Notes: generated from the letters alone by a model not told the origin. Shown: positions 19,185-31,497, counted from the stretch's first letter. The stretch is DNA of 64,000 nucleotides from Teichococcus coralli (GCF_009829925.1 NZ_SNVJ01000013.1:81129-145128), one strand, 5' to 3'. Made by a program: numbers and translations.

Positions 19185-19317
19185 GCAGGGGGCGCTGCCC
19201 CTGCACCCCCGCCGGGGTGGCGGTGCCACCCCGGACCCCGCCATCAGTCGGGAAGTCCGGAAACCTCAGGGTCCTGGCGGGGCGGGTCCGGGAGGGGCGG
19301 CGCCCCTCGCGGCGCTC
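19185..19317. repeat. Family B palindromic element, copy 1
   Basis: CAGGGGGCGCTGCCCCTG (19186-19203) is followed by the perfect 8-bp hairpin GGGGTGGC-GGT-GCCACCCC (19214-19232), then GGACCCCGCCAT, and near 19300 GGGGCGGCGCCCC. It fills the space between polA and purH (both minus strand) and must also hold or adjoin the purH promoter. The rest of 19008-19185 shows nothing I can name. Confidence 0.75.
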
Positions 19318-22180
<2,863 letters not shown>

Positions 22181-22194
<14 letters not shown>

Positions 22195-22405
22195 CGTCGC
22201 CCGCGCCCTCGGCCAGGACGTAGGTGCGCGAGCAATAGGGGCAGGTCACCTGCCGGTCCTCGATGCGCAGGAACACCCGCGGATGGCCCAGCGCCCGCTC
22301 GCCGCCGTCGCAGGCCACCACGCGGCTGTGGACCTCGATCAGCTCCTCCGGCGTCACGCCGGCGAGCGCCTTCGGGGTGTATTGCGTCAGGTTCGGGTCG
22401 CGCAT
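22181..22405 (-). CDS. Zinc-finger domain protein (zf-CHCC, NDUFS6-like)
   Basis: 74 aa. VACDGG, GHPRVFLRIEDRQVTCPYC supplies the Cys-His-Cys-Cys zinc ligands of the zf-CHCC family. In mitochondria the related NDUFS6 is a complex I accessory subunit; in alphaproteobacteria these proteins are often placed with complex I on the same basis. Start ATG at 22405 gives MRDPNLTQY. Its end overlaps the polA start by 14 bp in another frame, so translational coupling is possible. Confidence 0.85.
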
Positions 22406-22605
22406 GGCTGGTTTCCCGTGCTGGGGCAGGACGATGGGAGCGGAACTGGGCGGAACATAGGGGCAGCGGGACCGGCCCGCCAGTCGGGGCCGGGGCATGA
22501 CGGGAATGGACGGCGCCCATGCCACACAAGCCCGTGCGCCCCGCGCAACCGGCCCTCGCGCACGTCCTTCATCCCCTGTCCGCCACGTTCCGGGAGTTCC
22601 CGCCG

Positions 22606-23367
22606 ATGCCCCTCTCGATCCAGGCCGGCCTCTGGGGCCTGCTCGGCGGCCTCGCGCTTGTGCTCGGCGCCGCCATCGCCTGGTTCGCCTCCCTGCCGCA
22701 GCGGCTGGTGGCGGGGGTGATGGCGCTCGGCGCCGGCGTGCTGATCTCCGCCGTGGCCTTCGACCTGATGGACGAGGCTTTCAACGAGGGCGGCCTCCTC
22801 CCCACCGCCGGCGGCTTCCTGGCCGGCGCCCTCGTCTATACCCTCGCCAACGTCGCGCTCGCCCGCCACGGCGCCCGCCACCGCAAGCGCTCCGGCCACG
22901 CCTCCGGAGCGCAGCAGCCGGAAGCCGGCTCCGGCGGCTTGGCCATCGCGGTGGGCGCCCTGCTGGACGGCATCCCCGAATCGGTGGTGATCGGCGTCAG
23001 TCTGCTGGGCGGGGCAGGGGTCAGCATCTCCACCGTGGCCGCGGTCTTTCTGTCCAACATGCCGGAAGGCCTTTCCAGCGCCGCCGGCATGCGCCGCGCC
23101 GGGCGCCCCGCCTCCTATGTCTTCGGCGTCTGGGGCGGCATCGCGCTGGCTTCTGGGCTCGCCGCGCTGATCGGCAACCTGGCCCTGGCCGACGCGCCGC
23201 CCGAAGTCACCGCCGCCACCAACGCCGTGGCCGCCGGCGCCATCCTCGCCATGCTGGCGGACACCATGATCCCCGAGGCCTTCGAGACGGCGCACGACTA
23301 TGCCGGGCTGATCACCGTGGCGGGCTTCCTGGTGGCCTTCGCCCTGGCGCATCTCGGCGGCGGCTGA
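22606..23367 (+). CDS. ZIP-family metal transporter
   Basis: 253 aa with about 7-8 membrane helices. The conserved metal-site segments are GALLDGIPESVVIG and FLSNMPEGLSS (ZIP helices 4 and 5). A histidine-containing cytoplasmic loop (ARHGARHRKRSGH, about residue 90) separates the two halves. It should import zinc or a related divalent cation. ATG at 22606 has GGGAG 10 nt upstream; the earlier in-frame ATG at 22519 gives a non-hydrophobic extension unlike the family. Confidence 0.87.
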   Translation: MPLSIQAGLWGLLGGLALVLGAAIAWFASLPQRLVAGVMALGAGVLISAVAFDLMDEAFNEGGLLPTAGGFLAGALVYTLANVALARHGARHRKRSGHASGAQQPEAGSGGLAIAVGALLDGIPESVVIGVSLLGGAGVSISTVAAVFLSNMPEGLSSAAGMRRAGRPASYVFGVWGGIALASGLAALIGNLALADAPPEVTAATNAVAAGAILAMLADTMIPEAFETAHDYAGLITVAGFLVAFALAHLGGG

Positions 23368-23458
23368 GCGCGCCGCCGGCGGTTGACCCGGCCGGACCCC
23401 TGGGGAAGGCTGGCGCCATCGCAGCACGACCGCCCGCCGCTCCCTGAGGAGACCTCCC

Positions 23459-24892
23459 TTGGCCCGCACCCTGATCCGCGCCTCGCATGTCATCGCCTAC
23501 CAGGAGGGCGGCCACCGCCACCTGCGGGACGGGGTGGTGGTGCTGGAGGACGACCGCATCCTCCATGTCGGCCGCGACTTCGACGGCCCGGTGGACGCCA
23601 CCCTCGACGCCACCGGCAAGGTCGTCACCCCCGGCTTCATCAACACCCACGCCCACCTCTCCGAGAGCCCGCTCGACAAGAGCTTCGTCGAGGACCGCGG
23701 CCCGCGGCAGTTCTACCTTTCCGGCCTGTTCGAGTTCCTCTCGGCGCGGGACGGCGCCATCACCGAGGCGGCGCGCCGCGCCTGCATCGCCTATTCGATG
23801 CCCGAGCTGCTGCGCACCGGCACCACCACCATCATGGAGATCGGCTGGCACGGCGACGTGGTGGCCGAGCATGCCGCCCGCTGCGGCCTCCGCGCCTATA
23901 TCGGCCAGGGCTACCGCTCCGGCCGCTGGTTCACCGCCAACGGCCGCGCGGTGGAATACGAGTGGTCCGAGGATGACGGCTTCGGCGCCATGGACGCCGC
24001 CATCCGCTTCATCGAGCAGGTGGACGGGCGCGAGAACGGCCGCATCAAGGGCTTCCTCACGCCGATGCAGGTGGATACCTGCTCCGAGGCGCTGCTGCGC
24101 CGCTCCGCCGAGGCCTCCCGCGCCATGGGCGTGCCGCTGGCGCTGCACGTCTCGCAATCCGTGCCCGAGTTCCACGAGATGACGCGGCGCAACGGCTGCA
24201 CGCCGATTGAGTGGCTAAACGGCATCGGCTTCCTCGGCCCCAACTGCATCCTCGGCCACTGCATCATTCCCGGCGAGAGCAGCTGGGCCAACTACCAGGC
24301 CGACGACATCGGCATCCTGGCCGATACCGGCGCCAACGTGGCCCATGCCGTCTGGGTCTTCGCCCGCCGCGGCATCGCCATGGAGAGCTTCGCCCGCTAC
24401 CAGGCGCGCGGCGTCAACATGACGCTGGCCACCGACACCTGCCCGCAAAGCATGATCGAGGCGATGCGCTGGACCTCGGTGGTCAGCAAGATCGTGGACC
24501 GCCGCACCCAGGTCGCCACCGCCGTCGACGTGTTCAACGCCGCCACCCTGAACGGCGCCAGGGCGCTCGGTCGCGACGACCTCGGCCGCATCGCCCCCGG
24601 CGCCAAGGCGGACCTGCTGGTCTGGAAGGCGGATTCCATGTTCATGACGCCGCTGCGCGACCCGATCCGCAACCTCGTCTTCTCCGCCACGGCGGAGGAC
24701 CTCGAAACCTCCATCATCGACGGCCGCGTGGTGATGCGGGACGGCGTGGTGCCGGGCTACGACCCGGTGGAACTCGGCCGCGCCGTGCAGGAGGGCGCCG
24801 AGGCCATGTGGAACGGCATGAAGCAGCGCGACTGGGCGGGGCGGAACATCGAACAGCTCTCGCCTTCCAGCTTCCCCCCCTTCCAGGGCTGA
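23459..24892 (+). CDS. Amidohydrolase-family protein (ATZ/TRZ-like)
   Basis: 477 aa starting at TTG with a good GAGGAG 8 nt upstream. The metal-binding H-x-H is in PGFINTHAHLSESP, with further ligands expected in LALHVSQS, GHCIIPG and the aspartate of LATDTCPQ. The C-terminus returns to the beta-sandwich (GRIAPGAKADLLVWKAD), as in cytosine/chlorohydrolase-type enzymes. The reaction is hydrolytic deamination or amide/chloride hydrolysis; the substrate cannot be told. No transporter gene is directly linked. Confidence 0.85.
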   Translation: MARTLIRASHVIAYQEGGHRHLRDGVVVLEDDRILHVGRDFDGPVDATLDATGKVVTPGFINTHAHLSESPLDKSFVEDRGPRQFYLSGLFEFLSARDGAITEAARRACIAYSMPELLRTGTTTIMEIGWHGDVVAEHAARCGLRAYIGQGYRSGRWFTANGRAVEYEWSEDDGFGAMDAAIRFIEQVDGRENGRIKGFLTPMQVDTCSEALLRRSAEASRAMGVPLALHVSQSVPEFHEMTRRNGCTPIEWLNGIGFLGPNCILGHCIIPGESSWANYQADDIGILADTGANVAHAVWVFARRGIAMESFARYQARGVNMTLATDTCPQSMIEAMRWTSVVSKIVDRRTQVATAVDVFNAATLNGARALGRDDLGRIAPGAKADLLVWKADSMFMTPLRDPIRNLVFSATAEDLETSIIDGRVVMRDGVVPGYDPVELGRAVQEGAEAMWNGMKQRDWAGRNIEQLSPSSFPPFQG

Positions 24893-24910
24893 ACGCCCCG
24901 GCGGCGGAAC

Positions 24911-25112
24911 CGGGGGGAGAAGAAATTCTCTCCCCCGACCCCCCACTTCGTTTTTCTGCCAGCTTTGTCGTGCCGGTGAAGCGCGCTCACGCCGCGGCTG
25001 AAGCAGCCCTGGCGACCACATCCGGCGCTCCGGGCCTGGACCGCGCTGCCCGCCATCCCGCACAAAACGCAAAGAAAAAAGAAGGGGGCCTGAGGGAATT
25101 CCTTCCCCCAGC
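24911..25112. repeat. Family A palindromic element, copy 4
   Basis: Left end CGGGGGGAGAAGAAATTCTCTCCCCCG (24911-24937), then ACCCCCCACTTCGTTTTTCTGCCAGCTTT. Right end AAAGAAAAAAGAAGGGGGCC followed by TGAGGGAATTCCTTCCCCCA (25091-25110). It sits between the convergent amidohydrolase and a small secreted protein gene. Confidence 0.85.
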
Positions 25113-25123
25113 CTTTCTCCCTT

Positions 25124-25483
25124 TCAGCGCAGGGCGCTGCCCATCTTGTCGAGCATCGCCGAGGCGGCGTTCACGCAGGCCTGCATCGACTCGCGCTCGG
25201 AGCAGTGGATGGCGATGGAATCGTTGCCGCGGCGCAGCATGAAGGCCGCGCCGGGCGGTGGCGGCGGATGGTGCGGGCCCATCATCCCGCCGCCCGGGCC
25301 GCGCCCGCCATCCGGGTGGCCATGGCCGCCGGGCCCGCGCATCGGGGGGCCCGGAGGCGCCTCGTTGCCGGCGGCGGGCGGGCCGCCATTGCCGGGGCCG
25401 GGGGGCGGGGCGGGCTGCGCGGCGGCCAGGCCGGCCAGCCCCAGGAAGGCGGCACCCATGACCGGGATCAGCAGTTTGCGCAT
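25124..25483 (-). CDS. Small secreted Gly/Pro/His-rich protein
   Basis: 119 aa. Signal peptide residues 1-22 (LAGLAAAQ). Residues 23-80 are low-complexity glycine/proline with histidines (MRGPGGHGHPDGGRGPGG, MMGPHHPPPPPG), suggesting a flexible or metal-binding linker. The C-terminal 40 residues (NDSIAIHCSERESMQACVN) hold two cysteines and look folded. No family recognised. AAGGGAG lies upstream of the ATG. Confidence 0.7.
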   Translation of the reverse strand: MRKLLIPVMGAAFLGLAGLAAAQPAPPPGPGNGGPPAAGNEAPPGPPMRGPGGHGHPDGGRGPGGGMMGPHHPPPPPGAAFMLRRGNDSIAIHCSERESMQACVNAASAMLDKMGSALR

Positions 25484-25591
25484 CAGGGTCTCCCTTGGCT
25501 CTCGGGAGGGCCGGCGGGGGCCGCCCTCCTGCGGGGAGGCTAACGCGCCGGCGCGTGACGGTGTCGCACGCTTCGCAACGGAGTGTGGCGC

Positions 25592-26383
25592 CTACTTCTC
25601 GACGAAGGCCTTCTCGATGACATAGTGGCCCGGCCGGTTGTTCGAGCCTTCCTCGAAGCCGCGCGCCTCCAGCAGCGCCTTCATCGAGGCCAGCATCTCC
25701 GGGCTGCCGCAGAGCATCACCCGGTCCTGCTCCGGCGAGATCGGTGGCAGCCCGAGATCGGCGCAAAGCCTGCCGCTCTCGATCAGGTCGGTCACGCGGC
25801 CCTGGTTGCGGAAGGGCTCGCGCGTCACGGTCGGGTAATAGACCAGCTTGTCCCGCACCAGTTCGCCCAGCAGCTCGTGCCGCGGCAGCTCCTGGCTCAG
25901 CCAGTCGTGGTAGGCCAGCTCCTTCACCTCGCGCACGCCGTGCAGCAGCACCACGCGCTCGAAGCGGTCATAGACCTCCGGCTCCTTCACCAGCGACATG
26001 AAGGGCGCGAGCCCCGTGCCGGTGCCGAACATCCACAGCGTGCGCCCGGGCAGCAGGTTGTCCGGCAGCAGCGTGCCGACCGACTTGCGGCCGATCAGCA
26101 CCTGGTCCCCCGGCCGGATGTGCTGCAGCCGGCTGGTCAGCGGCCCGTCCGGCACCTTGATGGAGAGGAACTCCAGGTAGGGGTCGTAGGGCGCCGAGAC
26201 CATGGAATAGGCGCGCAGCAGCGGCTTGCCGTCCACCTTCAGCCCGATCATCGCGAACTGCCCGGCCTGGAAGCGGAAGGCGTCGTCGCGCGTGCAGCGG
26301 AAGGTGAACAGCCGGTCCGTCCAGTGGTGGACGTATTCGACCGTCTCGGTGAAGAAGGCGGCGTTGGGGGCGGGTGCGTTCAT
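25592..26383 (-). CDS. fpr: Ferredoxin/flavodoxin-NADP(+) reductase
   Basis: 263 aa. FAD site LLRAYSMVSAPYD, NADP site GTGTGLAPFMSLV, and C-terminus YVIEKAFVEK as in bacterial subclass FPRs. It moves electrons between NADPH and ferredoxin or flavodoxin in oxidative-stress and iron-sulfur metabolism. ATG at 26383 (MNAPAPNAAFF) is chosen since the upstream extension is low-complexity and shadow-like; a good ribosome binding site is not obvious. Confidence 0.93.
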   Translation of the reverse strand: MNAPAPNAAFFTETVEYVHHWTDRLFTFRCTRDDAFRFQAGQFAMIGLKVDGKPLLRAYSMVSAPYDPYLEFLSIKVPDGPLTSRLQHIRPGDQVLIGRKSVGTLLPDNLLPGRTLWMFGTGTGLAPFMSLVKEPEVYDRFERVVLLHGVREVKELAYHDWLSQELPRHELLGELVRDKLVYYPTVTREPFRNQGRVTDLIESGRLCADLGLPPISPEQDRVMLCGSPEMLASMKALLEARGFEEGSNNRPGHYVIEKAFVEK

Positions 26384-26505
26384 CGGCGGAAAGATTTGTC
26401 TCGCCCGCGCGCGGAACAAGCGGCTCCGCGCCGGGAAATGGGGGCGTGGGGGGGAGAACGGCGCGGCTTGCGCCACGGCGCCTTTGCGGTCCAGCCTCGC
26501 CTATC

Positions 26506-27237
26506 ATGACAACCGCCCCCGACGCCACACCCCAGGTTCCGCCGGTCGCCCCTCCCGTGGGGCCCGAGGTCGATCCCACCCCCCGCCCGCTGCCCGCGCG
26601 CGTCCCGCACCGCGGCACGACCGTCACGCTGGAGCCGCTCGGCCTCCGCCATGCGGAGGAGCTGTGGGAGGCCACCCGCGGCGCCGAGGACAGCTGGGCC
26701 TATTTGGGCTACGGCCCCTTCCCGGACCTCCCCGCCTTCCGCCGCTTCATCGCCGGCTTCGCCACCACGCACGACCCGATGGCCTGGGCGGTGCGGCCGC
26801 ATGTCTCCGGCCGCGCCTCCGGCTGGCTGACGCTGATGGAGATCCAGCCCGCCAACGCCGCCATCGAGCTGGGCAACATCTGGTTCGGCCCCCGCATGCA
26901 GCGCACCCGCGCCGCCACCGAGGCCATGTTCCTGCTGATGCGCCACGCCATGGACGACCTCGGCTACCGCCGCCTGGTCTGGAAGTGCAACGCCCTGAAC
27001 GCCCCCTCGCAGCGGGCGGCGGCACGGCTGGGCTTCGTGCCGGAGGGCCTGCACCGGGCGCATCTCGTGGTGAAGGGGCGGCGGCGCGACACCGCCTGGT
27101 TCTCCATCCTGGAGGACGAATGGCCCGCCCGGCGCGACGCCATCGCCGCCTGGCTGGCGGATGGGAATTTCGACCACAAGGGTGTGGCGCGGCAGCCGCT
27201 CCGCGCCGGAGAAGGGGCGCCGCGGCCCAAAGGCTGA
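26506..27237 (+). CDS. GNAT-family acetyltransferase (RimJ/RimL-like)
   Basis: 243 aa. After a proline-rich N-terminus (about 35 residues) it has GTTVTLEPLGLRHAEEL, then IELGNIWFGPRMQRTRAATE and CNALNAPSQRAAARLGF, the acetyl-CoA-binding pattern of COG1670-type enzymes. ATG at 26506 follows no strong ribosome binding site. Substrate unknown. It is divergent from fpr. Confidence 0.83.
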   Translation: MTTAPDATPQVPPVAPPVGPEVDPTPRPLPARVPHRGTTVTLEPLGLRHAEELWEATRGAEDSWAYLGYGPFPDLPAFRRFIAGFATTHDPMAWAVRPHVSGRASGWLTLMEIQPANAAIELGNIWFGPRMQRTRAATEAMFLLMRHAMDDLGYRRLVWKCNALNAPSQRAAARLGFVPEGLHRAHLVVKGRRRDTAWFSILEDEWPARRDAIAAWLADGNFDHKGVARQPLRAGEGAPRPKG

Positions 27238-27349
27238 CCTGCGGACGCTGCGGCGCGGGAACTTCGGCCCGCCTGCGCCGTTGCACTGCCGACGTTACGG
27301 TGGCGCGCCAGAACGGCGCCCGCCACCCTTCAGCGACGGGGACCCTGTC

Positions 27350-28387
27350 ATGTCGTTCTTCAGCCGGTCAAAGACCGCCCGCGGCGCACCACGCGCAACT
27401 TCCAGAGAACCGGCCGAGCAGCGCGCCGAGGAAAGCCCGGAGGACCGCCGCGCGCTTGGGCGGGAGGCCCGCGAGCCCTCGCAGATCCCGCGGCGCGGCT
27501 GGTGGAGCATCCTGAAGCGCAGCGCCATCGAGGCCAACAACGACCGGGTGATGACCGAGGCCGCCGGCATCACCTTCTACGCGCTGCTGTCGCTGTTCCC
27601 GGCGCTGACGGCGATGGTCTCGATCTACGGCCTCTTCGCCGACCCGCAGACGGTGCAGCAGCATGTCAGCATGCTGGCCGGCTTCGTGCCCGGCGGTGGC
27701 ATGGACATCATCAACGAGCAGCTCCAGCGCGTGACCACGAGCCAGACCGGCGCGCTCGGCTTCGGCGCCATCGCCGGCCTGCTGGTGGCGCTCTGGAGCT
27801 CCAACCAGGGCACCAAGGCGATGTTCGACGCCCTGAACGTCGTCTACGAGGAGAAGGAGAAGCGCAGCTTCATCCTCCTCACGGTGACCACGCTGGCCTT
27901 CACCCTGGGCGCGCTGGTCTTCACCCTGCTGTCCATCGCCGCCATCGTGGTGGTGCCGGTGGTGCTGAACTTCGTCGGCCTGGGCAGCGCCGCCGAATGG
28001 CTGCTGCGGATCGCGCGCTGGCCGCTGCTGCTGCTGGGCATCACGGTGCTGCTGGCGGCGCTCTACCGCTTCGGGCCCAGCCGCGAGAAGGCGCGCTGGC
28101 GCTGGGTGACCTGGGGCAGCGGCTTCGCCGCCATCCTCTGGGCGCTGCTGTCCTTCGGCTTCTCCTTCTACGTCAGCAACTTCGGCAACTACGACGCCAC
28201 CTACGGCTCGCTGGGCGCCGTGATCGGCTTCATGACCTGGATGTGGCTTTCCGGCATCGTGGTGCTGCTTGGGGCCGAGCTGAACGCCGAGATGGAGCAC
28301 CAGACCGCGAGCGACACCACCACCGGCCCGGAACAGCGCATGGGCCAGCGCGGCGCCCGGATGGCGGACACCGTGGCCAAGAGCTGA
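27350..28387 (+). CDS. YihY/virulence factor BrkB family membrane protein
   Basis: 345 aa. A charged N-terminal tail (about 55 residues) is followed by six membrane helices. Diagnostic segments are AAGITFYALLSLFPALTAMVS, LWSSNQGTKAMFDALN and YGSLGAVIGFMTWMWLSGIVVLLGAELNAE. Function is not firmly known (transport or envelope homeostasis). ATG at 27350 begins MSFFSRSK; the open frame extends upstream into the preceding gene but without a reasonable start. Confidence 0.9.
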   Translation: MSFFSRSKTARGAPRATSREPAEQRAEESPEDRRALGREAREPSQIPRRGWWSILKRSAIEANNDRVMTEAAGITFYALLSLFPALTAMVSIYGLFADPQTVQQHVSMLAGFVPGGGMDIINEQLQRVTTSQTGALGFGAIAGLLVALWSSNQGTKAMFDALNVVYEEKEKRSFILLTVTTLAFTLGALVFTLLSIAAIVVVPVVLNFVGLGSAAEWLLRIARWPLLLLGITVLLAALYRFGPSREKARWRWVTWGSGFAAILWALLSFGFSFYVSNFGNYDATYGSLGAVIGFMTWMWLSGIVVLLGAELNAEMEHQTASDTTTGPEQRMGQRGARMADTVAKS

Positions 28388-28808
28388 TCCCGCCCGGCCG
28401 CTGTGCTGCTGCGCCGCTGTGCTGCTGCGCCGCTGCGATGCCGTGATGCGGCCGTCGCGCCTGGCGGCCCCGCCCAGGCCGAGGGCCGGGGGGCCGAGTT
28501 CCGGGGGGCCGCGGGCGCGGGACCGGCGCGCCGGCCACGCCGCGCCGCCCCCTCCACGCCGCCCCCTCCACGCCATGGCCGTGTCGCCGCCCGGCGCTCC
28601 GCGCGGCCGGCGACAATCCGGTCCCGCCGCACGTGCCGGAGCTGCCGCGCGCCCGCCGCGCGGGCGGCGGCAACTTTCGCGGGGGGCGGGGGGTTCCCGC
28701 GCAGCGGAGCCATGGCGGTGCGGCGGAAACGTCCCGGCGCTTGCCGTCCCCCGCCGCCCCGCCTACCCCTGGGGCGAGAGACGACTGCCCCCTGCGGAGA
28801 GCCCCTGG
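28388..28808. other. 421-bp intergenic region with short direct repeats
   Basis: No supported gene. Just after the yihY-like stop there is a 16-bp unit CCGCTGTGCTGCTGCG repeated twice plus a partial copy (28398-28436). Further on, GCCCCCTCCACGCC is repeated twice (28547-28574). The rest is extremely GC-rich. The promoter of the following acetyltransferase gene must be here but is not evident. Confidence 0.6.
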
Positions 28809-29324
28809 ATGCCGCTACGCGAAGCGACCCCTGACGACCTGCCGGCCATGACCGCGATCTACGCCCATCATGTCCTGACCGGCACCGGCACCTTCGAGGA
28901 GGTTCCCCCCGGCCAGGAGGAGATCGCCGCCCGCATGGCCCGCATCCGCCAGGCCAACTGCGCCTGGCTGGTGGCCGAGGAGCGGGACGAGGTGCTGGGC
29001 TACGGCTATTTCAGCCCGCTGCGGGAGCGCTCCGCCTATCGCTTCTCGGTGGAGGACTCGATCTACGTCCGGCACGACGTGCACGGCCAGGGCCTCGGCA
29101 AGAGCCTGGTGGCAGGCCTGCTGGAGCGCGCCGAGCAGGCGGGCTTCCGGCAGATGTTCGCCGTGATCGGCGATTCCGAGAATGTCGGCTCGATCGGCCT
29201 GCATCTTTCCCTGGGCTTCCGCCAGGTCGGCCTGTTGCGCAGCGCGGGGCTGAAATTCGGCCGCTGGCTGGATGTGGTGTACATGCAGCGCAGCCTGGGG
29301 GTGGGCGACAAGATGCCGCCGTAA
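28809..29324 (+). CDS. GNAT acetyltransferase, phosphinothricin acetyltransferase-like
   Basis: 171 aa. It begins REATPDDLPAMTAIYAHHV, then GTGTFEEVPP, VEDSIYVRHDVHGQGLGKSL (acetyl-CoA motif) and GSIGLHLSLGFRQVG, as in the Pat/MddA family that acetylates phosphinothricin, methionine sulfone or related amines. Real substrate unknown. The ATG at 28809 has a weak GAG upstream. It is followed 100 bp later by the mechanosensitive channel gene on the same strand. Confidence 0.88.
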   Translation: MPLREATPDDLPAMTAIYAHHVLTGTGTFEEVPPGQEEIAARMARIRQANCAWLVAEERDEVLGYGYFSPLRERSAYRFSVEDSIYVRHDVHGQGLGKSLVAGLLERAEQAGFRQMFAVIGDSENVGSIGLHLSLGFRQVGLLRSAGLKFGRWLDVVYMQRSLGVGDKMPP

Positions 29325-29424
29325 CAGGAACTTAGGGCCGTATTCTCCCGCTTCGGCTGCGCGGCGGCGGAAACGTTTCGCGCTGCCCGGCATTGCAGTG
29401 TGCAGTGCGAAAAGGGAGAGGCCC

Positions 29425-30555
29425 GTGCTCCACCAATTCGACGCCGCCGCCCGGCGCGTCGTCGCCTCGCTGGACTGGGCGCCGTCCTGGCTGATCAGCC
29501 TGCTGATCCTGGCGGCTGCGCTGCTGCTTGCCGTCGGCGTCAACCGGGTGATCTACCGGGTGCTGAACCGGATGGCGCAGAAGCACGCCCTGTTCTGGCG
29601 CTCCCTGGTGCAGCGCACGGAAGGGCTGAGCCGGCTCGCCCTGATCGTGCTGTTCCTCAGCGTCGCCGCCACCATCGCGCCGCTGAGCGTGGCGCAGGCG
29701 GGCGCGCTGCGCCACGTGCTGGCGATCTGCTTCATCTGCCTGGTCGGCTGGGTGGCGATGATCACGCTGCACATCTGGACCACAGTCTATCTGCGGCGCT
29801 TCAAGCTGGATTCCGAGGACAACCTGCTGGCGCGCAAGCATGCCACGCAGTCGCGCATCCTGAAGCGGGTGGCGGGCACGCTGATCGTGCTCATCACCGC
29901 GTCCGCGGCGCTGATGACCTTCGACAGCGTGCGGCAATACGGCGTTTCGCTGCTGGCTTCCGCCGGCGCCGCCGGCCTGGTCGTCGGCCTCGCGCTGCAG
30001 CCCTTGCTGAAGAACCTGATCGCCGGCATCCAGCTCGCCGTCACCCAGCCGATCCGCCTGGAGGATGCCGTCATCGTTGAGGGCGAGTGGGGCAATGTGG
30101 AGGAGATCACCTCCACCTATGTCGTGGTGCGGCTGTGGGACTGGCGCCGCATGGTGCTGCCGCTCAGCTACTTCATCGAGCATCCCTTCCAGAACTGGAC
30201 GCGCGAGAGCTCCTCGCTGATCGGCACGGTGATGTTCTACCTGGACTACACCGCGCCGGTGGAGGCGATGCGGCGCAAGCTGGAGGAGGTCGCCCGCGCC
30301 TCCAGGCTCTGGGACCGCCGCGTGGTAAACATGCAGGTCACCGATTTCCGCCCAAACGTCATGGAGGTGCGCATGCTGGTTTCCGCCAGCAACGCCGGCC
30401 GCGCCTTCGACCTGCGCTGCGAGGTGCGGGAGAAGATGATCGCCTGGCTGCAGGCGGAACACCCCGGCGCGCTGCCGCGCCAGCGCGCCGAGATCGACCG
30501 CCTGCCGAAGGGCGCGGCCTGGGCCGGCGAGCGTGCCGTGGCCGCCGGGAACTGA
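29425..30555 (+). CDS. MscS-family mechanosensitive ion channel
   Basis: 376 aa from GTG at 29425 (GGGAGAG 5 nt upstream). There are about four to five membrane helices. The pore helix region is SLLASAGAAGLVVGLALQPL, followed by the beta domain (TQPIRLEDAVIVEGEWGNVE, WDWRRMVLPLSYF). It is a pressure-relief channel in the inner membrane. Earlier ATG codons in frame give an arginine-rich extension derived from the previous intergenic region, so GTG is preferred. Confidence 0.9.
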   Translation: MLHQFDAAARRVVASLDWAPSWLISLLILAAALLLAVGVNRVIYRVLNRMAQKHALFWRSLVQRTEGLSRLALIVLFLSVAATIAPLSVAQAGALRHVLAICFICLVGWVAMITLHIWTTVYLRRFKLDSEDNLLARKHATQSRILKRVAGTLIVLITASAALMTFDSVRQYGVSLLASAGAAGLVVGLALQPLLKNLIAGIQLAVTQPIRLEDAVIVEGEWGNVEEITSTYVVVRLWDWRRMVLPLSYFIEHPFQNWTRESSSLIGTVMFYLDYTAPVEAMRRKLEEVARASRLWDRRVVNMQVTDFRPNVMEVRMLVSASNAGRAFDLRCEVREKMIAWLQAEHPGALPRQRAEIDRLPKGAAWAGERAVAAGN

Positions 30556-30559
30556 ACAA

Positions 30560-30700
30560 GGCTGGAGCGATGAATTTCCCCCCCATCGAGCCCACGCGTT
30601 CGATCCCTTCATTCTCCTTCGGGGTTTCCCGCGCCGGCGGCCGGCGCCAAGGCTGACAAAACGAAGATGGCGGTCCGGGGGAATTCCTTTCCCCGGCTTC
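30560..30700. repeat. Family A palindromic element, copy 5 (diverged left end)
   Basis: The left end GGCTGGAGCGATGAATTTCCCCCCCA is an imperfect palindrome. The right end has AAAACGAAGATGGCGGTCCGGGGGAATTCCTTTCCCCGG (right palindrome about 30676-30696). It lies between the convergent MscS and VWA genes. Confidence 0.7.
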
Positions 30701-30719
30701 TTTCCGCCCCGGGCGCGGC

Positions 30720-31334
30720 TCAGGCCACCATCCCGCCCATGATCTCCCGCCGCAGCTTGCGCCGGATGGCATCGGCGAAGTCGGCGTAATCGGCGCAGTG
30801 CATGGCGAAGGCGCCGGGGCCGCCGATCACCTCGGCCTCGTAGTGCCCGAGCAGGTCCGGCTCCTCGTTCAGCACCGCCAGGCCGTTGATGGTCACGCCC
30901 GCGGCCACGCCGATGTCGCGCACCGGCCCGGGCGGGCGCCCCTGGTTGTGCGCCCCGTCGCCGGAAACGTCGAGCACCAGCCGGCTCGCCTCGCCGGCGA
31001 AGCGTCCCAGCAGCGCCAGCCCGGCCGCCATGCCCGGCCCAAGGGCGGTGGCGCCGGGCGCCGGCAGCCGGGGCGCGTTCTCGATGGCATCGGCCAGGGC
31101 GCCGGCCTCGGCCACGCCGCCAACTCGCATCCAGGGCACGGCGACATCCTGCGCGCCCGACCAGAACAGCACCGCGACCCCCACCGCGCCCCGCGGCCCG
31201 GCGGCACAGGCACCGGCGATGTCCGGCGCCCGGAAGGCGCCTGCCAGCCCGCCGATCATCAGCCCGAACTCGTCGTAATCGACGCTGGCCGAGACATCCA
31301 CGGCGAGGCAAAGCGCGAGGTCAACCGGCTGCAT
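30720..31334 (-). CDS. DUF1194 / von Willebrand factor A-like protein
   Basis: 204 aa. The MIDAS motif DVSASVDYDEF is at residues 13-23, and LVLDVSGDGAHNQG is the second metal-site segment, as in DUF1194. It starts almost directly at the VWA fold without a signal peptide, unlike many DUF1194 proteins, so it is predicted cytoplasmic. Function unknown. It is divergent from the PRC-barrel gene. Confidence 0.87.
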   Translation of the reverse strand: MQPVDLALCLAVDVSASVDYDEFGLMIGGLAGAFRAPDIAGACAAGPRGAVGVAVLFWSGAQDVAVPWMRVGGVAEAGALADAIENAPRLPAPGATALGPGMAAGLALLGRFAGEASRLVLDVSGDGAHNQGRPPGPVRDIGVAAGVTINGLAVLNEEPDLLGHYEAEVIGGPGAFAMHCADYADFADAIRRKLRREIMGGMVA

Positions 31335-31497
31335 GGATGTTCTCTCCTGAAGGCTAGAACGAAAAAAGGCATAAAAAGGGCGAATTTCGGGCGAAATTTC
31401 GAACCTTCCGGCGGGCGGCGTGTTCAGTCCCCACGGCCTCGCGCCGGGTCCGCGCCCTCCCGGCGTGGCCGCTCAACAAAGCACGGGAGAAGACACC

